Of a stretch of DNA of 64,000 bases, positions 24,707 to 34,085 are shown piece after piece. The stretch lies in assembly GCF_030409755.1 (NCBI RefSeq), contig NZ_JAUFQE010000001.1, positions 930,001-994,000 of the forward strand, in the 5' to 3' direction. A program made the position numbers and the translations under genes. Positions within the stretch are counted from its first letter, which is position 1; each line of letters opens with the position of its first letter. The notes beneath the pieces are model-generated. The model did no database searches and was not told the origin of the DNA. It was given only the letters and a program-made list of their open reading frames with translations. Source of the stretch: Vibrio lentus. Lineage in GTDB: Bacteria > Pseudomonadota > Gammaproteobacteria > Enterobacterales > Vibrionaceae.

Positions 24707-27233
24707 GTTCGCTCAAACTTGGCTTCCACACACCAAGCTCACCCTGAACCTATTCACGGCGCACTATCGCCAATCGCCCTTGCAAGCCGCAGCGATTCTG
24801 ATCGGCATTGTGCTAGCGGTCACCTTGTTTGTCGCAGTGCAAGCCATCAACCTCAATGCCAAGCGCAGTTATGCAGAATCGACCGAGCAACTTAGCGCTC
24901 AAGCGCAGAACCTTATCATTCCACCAGCAGGGCAAAACTATTTGCCGGAATCGCTCTATTTTAAGCTAAGAAAAAATGGATTAAGCGCAGCGCTGCCCGT
25001 GATTGAAGGGCGAGTGAGAGACGAACAAGGTCGTCGTTGGTCGGTACAAGGCAGTGAGTTGATCGCAGCTCTCACCTCAAGATCTCGCTATTCTAGCGAC
25101 AAGCTAGCCGAAAACGATAGAACGCCAGAAGACAGTCAAAACATATCCCTGTTCGACAATGCCTTACCTTTGCCGCAACTCTTGGCGGGTGAACCCATAG
25201 TGATGATGAGCGAATCGCAACATCAAAGTTTAGGCGAAGTAGATACACTTACTCTCGATGAAATAGTCACCCAAGTTGTGGTACTGCCTGATGAATGGCA
25301 ACTGGGTAGCCGAATGTTGATGGACATTGGATTCGCTCAGCAGCTGCTTAACAAGCAAGGACAACTGAGCTATATCGCTATTTTTGACACTAAGAGCGAC
25401 ACTAACAGCAATACTCAGGATAAGTGGCAAAACCTTATCGGCAAACAGGGGCAATGGATTTCCAACAACCAAAGTACGGATCTCGGTGCAATTACCGATA
25501 GCTTTCACCTCAATCTCACCGCCATGAGTTTGTTGGCGTTTTTGGTTGGCCTGTTCATCGCTTACAACGGTGTGAAGTACAGTTTGCTCAAGCGAAATCG
25601 GCTGTTAGTACAAATTCAGCAAGCTGGGGTTGCGCCGATCATCGTGTTTTCAGCTCTGCTAATAGAGCTCACGGTTTTAGTCACACTAGGCGCATCACTT
25701 GGTTTCATTCTCGGCATTCAACTCAGCCACTGGCTACATCCAACCGTCGCGATAACGCTTGAGCAACTTTATGGTACAACACTGCTTCCCGGCACATGGC
25801 AGTGGCAATGGCTAGTGCAGGCTTTATTACTCACGCTAGCGGCTACGTTAGTCGCATGTTGGCAACACTTTAAGCAGCGTATTCGACAACCGCTCTCTTC
25901 TCATGGTGGTTTTTACCAAGCGCCAGAGGCTTCAAACGAAAACCAGTTGTTTACTATCGGGTTAGTTCTGACGGTTATCGCGTTAGCAGGGTTATGGCTC
26001 AGCGAACATCATCGCTTCACTATGGCTTGGCTTGGAGTGTTAGTGGTGTCGATTCCTTTATATCTACCCAAAACGCTCAGCGTGTTAGCAAGTTGGAGCG
26101 AACAGCGCACCAAGTCAGGGTTAATACAATATCTTTTTGCAGAACTGAGAGAGCTAATATCTCCCCTATCCCTTGCCATGATGGCGCTGCTTCTAGCGGT
26201 TACCGCTAACATGGGAATGAATACCTTAGTCGGCAGCTTTGAATCCACCTTGAAACAATGGCTTGAACAACGCTTACATGCCGATATTTACGTTAGCCCT
26301 GCCCAAGGTGAAATCGCCAATGTAGAGCGCGCGTTAGAACAGTTTGATAATGTTGAAACCGTCTACAAGCAATACTACGTCGATGATAACTTGCAGGGTT
26401 TACCGACTTTGCTCGGCACCAAAGACAAAGACACACTTGAGCAAACCATGGTGTTCCAATCTCACGTTGATGACTTCTGGTCACGCTTTTACCAAGGTGA
26501 ATTGGTGGCGATCAGCGAACCCACTGCGGTGAAGCTCGGCTTGTCCCTTGGAAGCCAACTCAAGCTCGACGCGATCCAAGACAAAACACTCATCGTCGGG
26601 GCTATTTTCCACGATTACGGCTCACCGAATGGTGAAGTGTTACTTGCGCCTAGTCTATGGCTCGAAAGCGGATTTACTGACTTACCCTCCAGCTTGGGAA
26701 TCAAAGTATCTGGCGACCCACAAGTGGTGTACGAACAACTGCGCCAGCAACTGAACCTGCACCCAAGTCAGCTTTACGATCAAGCGCAGATCAAATCGAT
26801 CGCTTTAGATATCTTCTCACAAACTTTTGCCATCACTCGAGCGCTTAATGGCGTTACTTTAATGGTCGCGGTAATAGGGTTGTTCTGCGCCTGTTTCATG
26901 TTGCTCGATGCACGTAAAGCCGCTATTGCAAGGTTGTATGCGCTCGGTGTTAGTCAGCGAAAATTGATGGCGATGGTGGTCGGGCAAATCGTTGTTCTGG
27001 TCGCCTTCACTCTGGTTATCGCCTTACCGCTCGGCGCTATGGTCGGTTATGTGTTGACGGATATCGTCACCCTACGCGCCTTTGGTTGGAGTTTAAATTA
27101 TGTATGGAATTGGAGTGATGCACTCAGCATCGCAGCCATCACCATTCTAGTGGCGGTGATTGCGACCTTAATTCCACTGTGGCGTTTGGTCAGTAAACCC
27201 GTGGTATCCAGTTTACAGAGTGAGGTGTTGTGA
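24693..27233 (+). CDS. FtsX-like ABC permease, double-length (AttF/AttG-like)
   Basis: An 846-residue permease with two FtsX/MacB-like halves. The first helix (QAAAILIGIVLAVTLFVAVQ) leads into a large periplasmic domain. Membrane segments cluster at about residues 270-405 and 430-520, a second periplasmic domain follows, and the C-terminal three-helix FtsX domain starts near ALNGVTLMVAVIGLFCACFM. The ATG at 24693 overlaps the ATPase gene; GTG at 24681 is in frame but less likely. Its stop codon overlaps the next start (ATG at 27233). It likely forms a mechanotransmission-type complex with the ATPase. Confidence 0.87.
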   Translation: MKQVKFAQTWLPHTKLTLNLFTAHYRQSPLQAAAILIGIVLAVTLFVAVQAINLNAKRSYAESTEQLSAQAQNLIIPPAGQNYLPESLYFKLRKNGLSAALPVIEGRVRDEQGRRWSVQGSELIAALTSRSRYSSDKLAENDRTPEDSQNISLFDNALPLPQLLAGEPIVMMSESQHQSLGEVDTLTLDEIVTQVVVLPDEWQLGSRMLMDIGFAQQLLNKQGQLSYIAIFDTKSDTNSNTQDKWQNLIGKQGQWISNNQSTDLGAITDSFHLNLTAMSLLAFLVGLFIAYNGVKYSLLKRNRLLVQIQQAGVAPIIVFSALLIELTVLVTLGASLGFILGIQLSHWLHPTVAITLEQLYGTTLLPGTWQWQWLVQALLLTLAATLVACWQHFKQRIRQPLSSHGGFYQAPEASNENQLFTIGLVLTVIALAGLWLSEHHRFTMAWLGVLVVSIPLYLPKTLSVLASWSEQRTKSGLIQYLFAELRELISPLSLAMMALLLAVTANMGMNTLVGSFESTLKQWLEQRLHADIYVSPAQGEIANVERALEQFDNVETVYKQYYVDDNLQGLPTLLGTKDKDTLEQTMVFQSHVDDFWSRFYQGELVAISEPTAVKLGLSLGSQLKLDAIQDKTLIVGAIFHDYGSPNGEVLLAPSLWLESGFTDLPSSLGIKVSGDPQVVYEQLRQQLNLHPSQLYDQAQIKSIALDIFSQTFAITRALNGVTLMVAVIGLFCACFMLLDARKAAIARLYALGVSQRKLMAMVVGQIVVLVAFTLVIALPLGAMVGYVLTDIVTLRAFGWSLNYVWNWSDALSIAAITILVAVIATLIPLWRLVSKPVVSSLQSEVL

Positions 27234-28366
27234 TGACTCAACCAACAAGAGCTTTCGTTCTCACACTTGGCATCTTGCTCCTTTTAGGGTGCGATGAATC
27301 CACACAACAAACCGCTCAAAATATGGGTTCGATACTCGGTACTGAAACACAAACCGAGAATGAAACGGTAGTCGATCAAACGCAATTTTCTCCGGTAGTA
27401 AAAGGTATCGACATCACTTTCCCTGCCGACCATCAAGCACACCCTGATTTTCGTCATGAGTGGTGGTATTTAACCGCAAACTTAATTGATGAAGACGGCA
27501 ATGCGTTAGGCGTGCAGTGGACACAATTCCGCTTCGCGGCTGCACCACAGGACAGTGGCAATGGTACTAAGAAAACCACGTGGCAAAGCCAGCAGATTTA
27601 CATGGCGCACAGTGCTGTCACCACTAAAGACAAACACTACGCTGATGAGAAGTGGTCACGCGACCAAGCAGAACTGGCAGGTGTAAGCGCTTCCCCATTT
27701 CGTGTCTATCTTGATGACTGGCAATGGAACTCTTCAAGCGATGATCTATTCCCCGCAACCTTGAACGCTAATTCCGATCAGTTTGGCTACTCGCTTAAGT
27801 TAACCAGCAACGCGCCTTATCAAAAGCAAGGCGAGCTAGGCTACAGCACCAAAAGTGGCGATGGCAAAGTGGCTTCCTATTACTACAGCCAACCATTCAT
27901 CGATGTATCAGGCGAAGTAACTATTGATGGCATCACACATCAGGTGTCTGGTAAAGGTTGGATAGACAGAGAATGGAGCTCGCAGTTTTTACTCGACTCG
28001 CAACAAGGCTGGGATTGGTTTGCGCTAAGGCTGAGTGATGAAACCAGTTTGGTGGTATTTCAGCTTCGCAACTCAACATCAGGCAAAGCCAGTTATGCTC
28101 ACGCAAGGTTAATGAAGCAGGATGGCTCTGGCGTTGCGATTTCACAGCAAGACATCAGCTTAACTGCTATTAGGCAAACTGAAATCGATGGACGTGACTA
28201 TCCAACAGAGTGGCAAGTTTCGATTCCAACTCAAAAAATAGAACTGACTGTCTCAGCACTCAATCCAAATGCTAAAATGCCGCTGTCGGTACCCTATTGG
28301 GAGGGGCCAGTCGTTATTGAAGGAACACACTTTGGTACGGGCTATATGGAGTTAACGGGATATTAA
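27233..28366 (+). CDS. AttH/CrtC-type lipocalin-like lipoprotein
   Basis: A 377-residue protein with a lipoprotein signal: a hydrophobic stretch then LLLLGCDES, lipidation on Cys near residue 20. The body has the AttH/CrtC hallmarks: DHQAHPDFRHEWWYLTANL near the N-terminus and GKGWIDREWSSQFL in the middle, plus WDWFALRLSDETSLVVFQLR. This family (predicted secreted hydrolase, with CrtC carotenoid hydratase as a distant relative) is regularly encoded with LolD/FtsX-type ABC systems. The start overlaps the permease stop (TGATG). The residue after the lipidated Cys is Asp, which favours inner-membrane retention by the usual +2 rule. Confidence 0.85.
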   Translation: MTQPTRAFVLTLGILLLLGCDESTQQTAQNMGSILGTETQTENETVVDQTQFSPVVKGIDITFPADHQAHPDFRHEWWYLTANLIDEDGNALGVQWTQFRFAAAPQDSGNGTKKTTWQSQQIYMAHSAVTTKDKHYADEKWSRDQAELAGVSASPFRVYLDDWQWNSSSDDLFPATLNANSDQFGYSLKLTSNAPYQKQGELGYSTKSGDGKVASYYYSQPFIDVSGEVTIDGITHQVSGKGWIDREWSSQFLLDSQQGWDWFALRLSDETSLVVFQLRNSTSGKASYAHARLMKQDGSGVAISQQDISLTAIRQTEIDGRDYPTEWQVSIPTQKIELTVSALNPNAKMPLSVPYWEGPVVIEGTHFGTGYMELTGY

Positions 28367-28467
28367 GCATACCGGCACGAACACCTTCTTAATACGGCAC
28401 TATGCGCCTATTCAAGTTTTACCATTTACTCCTATGTTAGAATTCCATTTTTACGTTGAAGTAGCTT

Positions 28468-29019
28468 ATGGACCACAATCACTTCCAAGGTAAATACGAA
28501 GTTGAGCTAAAGTATCGGATTGACTCGAGATCGGACTTCCTCGAAGTCTTACGGTTAATTCCTCACGAAGTTATGCTCGAAGATAATGTTGAATGTGACT
28601 GGTATTTTGATTTATCAGATAAAGCCTTGCATGCCGAGAACAAAAGCGTGTGTATTCGAACGATGGAACCTTCAGGTATCAAGCTGTGGATAGTCAAAGG
28701 ACCCGAATCAGACCGATGTGAAGCGACAAATATTACTGACGCCTCGAAAGCTCGGAGCATGTTGGAAACTATGGGATTTGAAGTGGTACTAAAAGCGGAG
28801 AAAACGCGGAGTATCTACTTTGTTGGAGATTTTCATATTACCGTTGATTCCTTGCCGGGTATCGGTGATTTTGCCGAATTCGCAATAATGACTGATGATG
28901 AATCTACGTTATCAGCCTACAAAGTTGAGTTGGAAGTTTTGGCTAATAAATTTGGCTTAACATCCACAGCCTTGCAAACGAAATCGTACAAGCAAATGTT
29001 CGTCGAAAAAGGTGCATAA
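28468..29019 (+). CDS. CYTH-domain protein (class IV adenylate cyclase / triphosphatase-like)
   Basis: A 183-residue CYTH protein. The diagnostic ExExK motif is YEVELKYRI near residue 11, followed by WYFDLSDKALHAENKSVCIR, LWIVKGPE, KAEKTRSIYFVGDFHITVDSLPGIGDFAEF and KVELEV. The alternating Glu/Lys/Arg residues line the tunnel that binds triphosphates. CyaB-type members make cAMP at high temperature, while others are thiamine or inorganic triphosphatases, so the reaction is uncertain. It is a single gene, 102 bases past the AttH-like gene, with a terminator about 90 bases downstream. Confidence 0.85.
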   Translation: MDHNHFQGKYEVELKYRIDSRSDFLEVLRLIPHEVMLEDNVECDWYFDLSDKALHAENKSVCIRTMEPSGIKLWIVKGPESDRCEATNITDASKARSMLETMGFEVVLKAEKTRSIYFVGDFHITVDSLPGIGDFAEFAIMTDDESTLSAYKVELEVLANKFGLTSTALQTKSYKQMFVEKGA

Positions 29020-29110
29020 CAAGAAGCTATAGCATCGATAGCTAATTTTTCAGCTTCATACCGCAGACAATGTACATAAATAGCCTTAAAAACCAAGACC
29101 GATTCACATC

Positions 29111-29138
29111 AAAAAAGCCATCACGAAGATGGCTTTTT
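29111..29138. terminator. Bidirectional terminator between CYTH and endonuclease genes
   Basis: AAAAAGCCATC and GATGGCTTTTT form an 11-bp stem around a 5-base ACGAA loop. A-rich left and T-rich right ends allow termination on both strands. Confidence 0.85.
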
Positions 29139-29197
29139 AATACGAATTACAGAGGCATACCTACTGCTTAGCGTTGTTCAGACGACAAAGCGACCAA

Positions 29198-29992
29198 TCA
29201 ACCGTTACATCGGCTGCCATAAATATCATTTACCCAGCTTGGGTTATCAACGAATGGGTTACGGTTACCTTGCCACTGCACGGCTTTTTCATGGCGGTTA
29301 CGCTCCCAATTGTCTACTGGATCGGCGTTATGCCATTGAAGTAATGTGCATAGCTTTCCAACCTTAGGCTTGCCTGACGTACTCGAAACATCATCAACCA
29401 GATACAAATCAGGCATGTTTGCGTTGTTACCTTCATAACGTACGGCCATGTAGAAAATCGAACGAGCAGTATCACCCTTTACAGCATCTCTAGGTTCAAA
29501 GCTGTCATAATCGGTTTTGTTCAACGGCGACTTTCTCAATGGCGAACCACCAAAGTCAAAGTCTTTGTTTGAGCGGATAGAGTTAATCTCTGCGTCGGTG
29601 GGTTGCAGGTGATGAATGTCTGTATAGCCCCACTGATCTTTACGCTTAAAACCAAAAGATTTAGGCCAAAGGTGCTCACGGTTCCATGCATTTTTGTCGT
29701 TATTTCCCGACGACGTAAAATCTTTAGATTGTGAACGGCCGCTGTAATACAGAATCACGTTATTCGAGTTATTCGGGTCTTCGTTGGTATCTTTTAATGC
29801 CGACCATACCTGGGTATACGATAATTGCTTTTGCCCACGAGCAGCAATGACACCGAGCATGTCTTTTAACGCATTTCCGTTGAGTCCTTCAGCTTCAAGG
29901 TAGTAGCCGTCAGGGTATGTAATATCTGCAAGCGCAACTGGACTAAGAGCGGTAGAAATTAGGAAAAGGCTTAGATTTAAACGCATTTTCAT
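29198..29992 (-). CDS. Secreted endonuclease I family nuclease
   Basis: A 264-residue protein with a signal peptide (MKMRLNLSLFLISTALSPVALA). The endonuclease I fold is shown by ILYYSGRS, then the catalytic NREHLWPKSFG, then DIHHLQPTDAEINSIRSNKDF, with the His of NREH as general base and Asn/Glu as metal ligands. Such enzymes cut DNA, and sometimes RNA, outside the cell; Vibrio Dns and Vvn are relatives, though this one belongs to the larger Bsn-like branch with a C-terminal RNRHEKAVQWQGNRNPF segment. An exact 19-bp palindrome lies about 30 bases before its start and may control it. Confidence 0.87.
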   Translation of the reverse strand: MKMRLNLSLFLISTALSPVALADITYPDGYYLEAEGLNGNALKDMLGVIAARGQKQLSYTQVWSALKDTNEDPNNSNNVILYYSGRSQSKDFTSSGNNDKNAWNREHLWPKSFGFKRKDQWGYTDIHHLQPTDAEINSIRSNKDFDFGGSPLRKSPLNKTDYDSFEPRDAVKGDTARSIFYMAVRYEGNNANMPDLYLVDDVSSTSGKPKVGKLCTLLQWHNADPVDNWERNRHEKAVQWQGNRNPFVDNPSWVNDIYGSRCNG

Positions 29993-30021
29993 TGTTTTAG
30001 TATCCTTATTATTGTTTTAAT

Positions 30022-30040
30022 CACTCATCATTGATGAGTG
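30022..30040. promoter_or_regulatory. Exact 19-bp palindrome upstream of the endonuclease gene
   Basis: CACTCATCA-T-TGATGAGTG is a perfect inverted repeat, enclosed by CCTTA and TAAGG. It lies 30 bases upstream of the endonuclease start, where an operator would overlap the promoter or leader. No run of T follows on the gene strand, so it is unlikely to be a terminator. Confidence 0.6.
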
Positions 30041-30244
30041 TCCTAAGGCTCTACAAAACACAATTTATATGCAATCGTTTTATTTATAAAAAGGGAGGTC
30101 TAACGCCTTATTCTTGAAGGGATCAATATCCAGCTCTTAATAGGTAATAACTCGCAATGGATTCTAGGTACTTTAGTTTGGCAAGACTTAACGTTTTGCC
30201 GTGACAGACACCCGTTTCTAATCCGATGCCTCTCCATATACTAA

Positions 30245-31033
30245 TTACAACAAACGATTCTTATATTGCTCTGGCGTTTGGCCTGAATATTTCTTGAACA
30301 TACTAATGAAGGGGCTGGCTTGGTTGTAACCTAATGTGAGTGCCACTTCTTTCACCGACTGCCCATTTCTTAATAGGTCCATTGAGTACAAGTAGCGAAC
30401 TCGTAGTCGCCATTCCGTGAAGCTCATACCTAACTCACTTTGGCAATGACGCGACAAAGTACGCTCGGTTGCGTGCACTTTCTCTGCCCAATCCTTTAGC
30501 GAGATATCGTCGGTTGGGTTCTCTTCTATCGCCGCAAGAATTGGGGCAAGATACTTGTTATCAGTTGAAGGTAAGAAGTGATGCTCGACTTGACGCTCTG
30601 CAAGTTGATCGAGTAACACCCGAACAAGCCTTTGATCTTGTTCGCTTTGTGCAACGTTAATATCGCGTTGGCGAAAGTCATCAATAATCGAAGACACGAT
30701 TGGGGTGATCTTAATGAGGCTGGTTTTTTCAGGCAGATGCTGAGTTAACTCATGAGCAATGTTCAGTGAGCAATAATCCAATGGCTTACGGTTGTAGCTG
30801 CAGTGCATGACCCCAGCTGGCACCCAAATAGCGAGATGTGGCGGCGCGAGAAAGCGTATACCTTCTGCTTCCATTTCAAGAATCCCACCGCTGATCAACT
30901 GAACCTGCCCCCAAGGGTGGCTGTGTATACGAGTTTCGGTGTTCGATAAGAAAGCTTCGAAATTCATAAATACGTTGGATGGTGCCTTATCAATTGATAA
31001 GGACGGGTGAAGGTTTCTTGAGTGTTTTTTCAA
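30245..31033 (-). CDS. AraC-family transcriptional regulator with cupin sensor
   Basis: A 262-residue regulator. The N-terminal cupin domain (HSHPWGQVQLISGG, then PPHLAIWVPAGVMH) binds an unknown small molecule. The C-terminal AraC/XylS module has two helix-turn-helix motifs (DISLKDWAEKVHATERTLSR and VKEVALTLGYNQASPFISMF). It is divergent, by 98 bases, from an EamA transporter gene and probably controls it, like the E. coli NimR-NimT pair. The length fits the cupin-AraC subgroup. Confidence 0.88.
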   Translation of the reverse strand: MKKHSRNLHPSLSIDKAPSNVFMNFEAFLSNTETRIHSHPWGQVQLISGGILEMEAEGIRFLAPPHLAIWVPAGVMHCSYNRKPLDYCSLNIAHELTQHLPEKTSLIKITPIVSSIIDDFRQRDINVAQSEQDQRLVRVLLDQLAERQVEHHFLPSTDNKYLAPILAAIEENPTDDISLKDWAEKVHATERTLSRHCQSELGMSFTEWRLRVRYLYSMDLLRNGQSVKEVALTLGYNQASPFISMFKKYSGQTPEQYKNRLL

Positions 31034-31131
31034 ACTTGTCTTCCTATCGCGTCTGATGTCTTTTTAAAGATATCTGTAAGTATAACGACCTGTCAAACTA
31101 GCCGCATCAAGTCATTTGCGACGGAATTCAC

Positions 31132-32025
31132 ATGTATTATCTATTACCATTTTTCACAGTCTGTATCTGGGGTGCAAATGCGATCGTCAACAAGCTAGCA
31201 GCGAGCACGATAGAACCAAGTGCGATGAGTTTTTACCGTTGGTTTATTGCGATGTTAATTTTGACGCCTTTCTGCATTCGGTCTGTGATTAAACAGTGGC
31301 CAATCATTAAGCCGAACTTGTCCAAATTAGCTTTCCTTGGTTTTTTGGGCATGGTGCTAAACCAATCATTGGGTTACTACGCAGGTTTAACCACCTCCGC
31401 TTCTAACATGGCATTGATTACTTCTTTGGTTCCACTCATCAGTGTGTTCCTCAGTGTGCCTTTGTTAAACAAGTCTATTTCTAGCCTGAGTATTGTGGGC
31501 GGTGTATTGTCTCTGGCTGGGTTGGCGTTAATGCTCGGTAAAGGCGACCCTCTGTTCTTCATCCATCAAAACCTCACCCAAGGCGATGGTTATATGTTAA
31601 TCGCGGCCTGTGTTTACGCTTCTTACTGCGTGTTACTCAAACGCTGGAAAATGCCAATTAGTAGTTGGGTCGTGATTTATATTCAAGGGTTATTTGCTGT
31701 CGCGATGTTGACTCCTCTTTGGTTAACTAGCGAGCAACTACTGCCATCACAGCAAGCTCTTCCTTTGATCGCTTATGCCGCGGTTGCTGCTTCTATTTTG
31801 GCGCCTTGGATGTGGGTGAAAGCGATTGACACCATTGGTGCAGATTCAAGTGCGATGTTTATGAACTTGATGCCCGTTATCGCGATTGTATTAGCCTCCA
31901 CTTGGCTAGGCGAAGAGATTAATCAGTTCCATATCATTGGTGGTGTGATGGTTATTTCGGGTGTCATTCTTGCTCAAATCAAAAGAAAACCAAGGCTTGA
32001 GGCTGCTCTACCTCAGCAAAGCTAG
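31132..32025 (+). CDS. DMT-superfamily (EamA) transporter
   Basis: A 297-residue, ten-helix EamA protein. The two repeats are visible: FFTVCIWGANAIVNKLAAS opens the first, and GDGYMLIAACVYASYCVLLKRW opens the second, which ends in IIGGVMVISGVILAQI. It is most likely an exporter of small metabolites. It is divergently transcribed from the AraC gene, suggesting induction by its own substrate. A terminator lies about 50 bases after the stop. Confidence 0.87.
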   Translation: MYYLLPFFTVCIWGANAIVNKLAASTIEPSAMSFYRWFIAMLILTPFCIRSVIKQWPIIKPNLSKLAFLGFLGMVLNQSLGYYAGLTTSASNMALITSLVPLISVFLSVPLLNKSISSLSIVGGVLSLAGLALMLGKGDPLFFIHQNLTQGDGYMLIAACVYASYCVLLKRWKMPISSWVVIYIQGLFAVAMLTPLWLTSEQLLPSQQALPLIAYAAVAASILAPWMWVKAIDTIGADSSAMFMNLMPVIAIVLASTWLGEEINQFHIIGGVMVISGVILAQIKRKPRLEAALPQQS

Positions 32026-32073
32026 CTTTTCTTAGATTAGACGAACGAAAATTCGCGAATCACCCTCTCCTTA

Positions 32074-32107
32074 CAATGCCTGCTCCCTCAGCAGGCATTG
32101 TTGTTTT
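32074..32107 (+). terminator. Rho-independent terminator after the EamA gene
   Basis: CAATGCCTGCT and AGCAGGCATTG form an 11-bp stem around a 5-base loop, followed by TTGTTTT. Confidence 0.88.
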
Positions 32108-32236
32108 CCTGTTTTGTTCAATTGTTCTGTTCACACCGTTTTCAAATTCCTTTAATGCGCACTTACTGTTGTTGCAACCTTGAGCTGACTCATGTTTAAT
32201 GCATTGAGTACTGTTTAAGTTGTAAAAGGAATTACA

Positions 32237-33859
32237 ATGACTCAACCAAGGATCCCAGTGATCATATCGTCACTGCTTGCTCTATCCTCAGCCTCAAGCT
32301 TTGCTGCCACAGTTCCTACTGATACACCATTAGCTAAAGAACAACATTTTGTACGTGGCAATGGTGCAGAGCCCAATACTCTCGATCCAAACTTTGTTAA
32401 TTCTGGTATGCCCGGTGACATTATCGTCAATGATATGTTTGAAGGCTTTGTGATCGAGAACAGCGATGGGCAGATCATCCCAGGACAAGCTAAAGAATGG
32501 TCGTTCAGCAAAGACGGCAAAACCGTCACGTTTATGTTGAAAGAAGGTCTTCAATGGTCAAACGGCGAGCCAGTGACAGCATCAGACTTTGTCTTTGGCT
32601 GGCAACGTGCCGTGTCACCTAAAACGGGTAACAATACAGGGTTTGTTTTCTCGACGGCGAATATCGTTAACGCCAGTGAGATTCTTGGAGGAGATAAAGA
32701 CCCGTCGGAACTGGGCATTAAAGCATTGGATGAACACACGGTTGAAATTGCGCTTTCAAAGCCTACGCCCTACTTCATGAGTTTAATGAGTATTAAAACC
32801 TTCTTCCCTCTACCCGCTAAGTTGGTTGAAGAGAAAGGCGACCAGTGGACTCGCGCAGAGAACATTGCAACCAACGGCGCTTATACTCTGAGTAAATGGG
32901 TACCTAACGAATACGTAGAAGTGACCAGAAACCCAAATTACTGGGATAACCCTTCAACCGTCATCAATAAGGTCACTTACCTTGGTTTATCATCTCAAAA
33001 TGCTGAACTGATTCGTTATCAATCCGGTGAGATTGACATGACGAATCGCGTTCAACTTGAGTATTACCAAAAGCTTGTCAAAGAAAGCCCTGAACAGATT
33101 AAGGCACAGGCTTTGTTAGGGTCATATGTTTATTCGTTCAATACGCGTCAAGCTCCGTTTGATGATGTCAGAGTTCGACAAGCATTAAGCATGACAGTAA
33201 ACCGAGAGATTTTAGTCGATAAAGTGACAGGACAAGGAGAGCCTGAAGCCTACAGCGTGACGCCTAATAACATCCCGAACTACACGGCTCCTAAGTCTTT
33301 ATTCGAAGCGCTAGATAGCTCAAAACGTCAAGCCAAGGCCAAGCAGCTATTAGAAGAAGCTGGATACAACCAAGAGAATCCTCTTAAATTTACACTCACG
33401 TACAACACCAGTGAAAACCACAAAAAGATCGCCATCGCAATTGCATCAATGTGGAAACCACTTGGCGTGAAGGTAGAGCTAGAGAACATGGAGTGGAAAG
33501 CGTATGTCGCAGCTAAAGGAGCGGGAGATTATCAGCTTGCTCGTTCTTGGGCCTTTGGGGACTATCCAGAGCCTTCAGCTCTGTTAGAAGCCTTCACTTG
33601 TGGGCACACGGCCAATGAGAGTGGTTACTGTAACCCTGATTACGATGAGCTCTTGCAGCAAGCGAGCAAAACGGAAGATCAGTCTAAACGTTTTGCTCTA
33701 TATCAGCATGCTGAATCGCTTCTTAACGAATCAGCAGCAGTTATGCCTTTATACCACTACAATCACACTCGATTAGTGCGAAATACACTTAAAGGCTTCC
33801 CGAACAATAATCCGAAAGGAAATATCTACGCAAAGGATCTATACTTTGTTCAAGAGTAA
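32237..33859 (+). CDS. Peptide ABC transporter substrate-binding protein, OppA-like
   Basis: A 540-residue periplasmic binding protein (SBP_bac_5 family). The signal peptide ends near SFAA. Characteristic segments are GAEPNTLDPNFVNSGMPG, LKEGLQWSNGEPVTASDFVF, RQALSMTVNREILVDKV and a C-terminal PLYHYNHTRLV. These bind oligopeptides for import or signalling. No permease or ATPase gene is adjacent, so it is an orphan that must share a membrane complex encoded elsewhere. The ATG follows AAAAGGAATTACA. Confidence 0.88.
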   Translation: MTQPRIPVIISSLLALSSASSFAATVPTDTPLAKEQHFVRGNGAEPNTLDPNFVNSGMPGDIIVNDMFEGFVIENSDGQIIPGQAKEWSFSKDGKTVTFMLKEGLQWSNGEPVTASDFVFGWQRAVSPKTGNNTGFVFSTANIVNASEILGGDKDPSELGIKALDEHTVEIALSKPTPYFMSLMSIKTFFPLPAKLVEEKGDQWTRAENIATNGAYTLSKWVPNEYVEVTRNPNYWDNPSTVINKVTYLGLSSQNAELIRYQSGEIDMTNRVQLEYYQKLVKESPEQIKAQALLGSYVYSFNTRQAPFDDVRVRQALSMTVNREILVDKVTGQGEPEAYSVTPNNIPNYTAPKSLFEALDSSKRQAKAKQLLEEAGYNQENPLKFTLTYNTSENHKKIAIAIASMWKPLGVKVELENMEWKAYVAAKGAGDYQLARSWAFGDYPEPSALLEAFTCGHTANESGYCNPDYDELLQQASKTEDQSKRFALYQHAESLLNESAAVMPLYHYNHTRLVRNTLKGFPNNNPKGNIYAKDLYFVQE

Positions 33860-33993
33860 AAATGAGCTAAATAACAAAAGATTTTACTACCACTTTAGTG
33901 GTAAAAACACTAGAATCATTTTAACTAAACCAGATTAACAGCGGTTAGTTGGCAAACATAAAAAGGTACCGATATGAGTACCTAACGGCTTGA

Positions 33994-34025
33994 AAACACC
34001 TAGCACTGCGCTAGGTGTTTTTTTT
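33994..34025 (+). terminator. Rho-independent terminator after the OppA-like gene
   Basis: AACACCTAGC and GCTAGGTGTT form a 10-bp stem with a 5-base loop, followed by a run of T residues. A weaker hairpin (ACCACT/AGTGGT) lies at 33889-33902. Confidence 0.88.
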
Positions 34026-34045
34026 GCTATCAACCTTTCTAGCTC

Positions 34046-34085
34046 GCTGATCAATATTTCTAATTGCTTGATCAATAATTTCTAA
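34046..34085. repeat. Imperfect direct repeat (18/20 bp)
   Basis: GCTGATCAATATTTCTAA at 34046-34063 is repeated with two inserted bases as GCTTGATCAATAATTTCTAA at 34066-34085. TGATCA is its own reverse complement. The role is unknown; a protein-binding site pair is possible. Confidence 0.6.
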
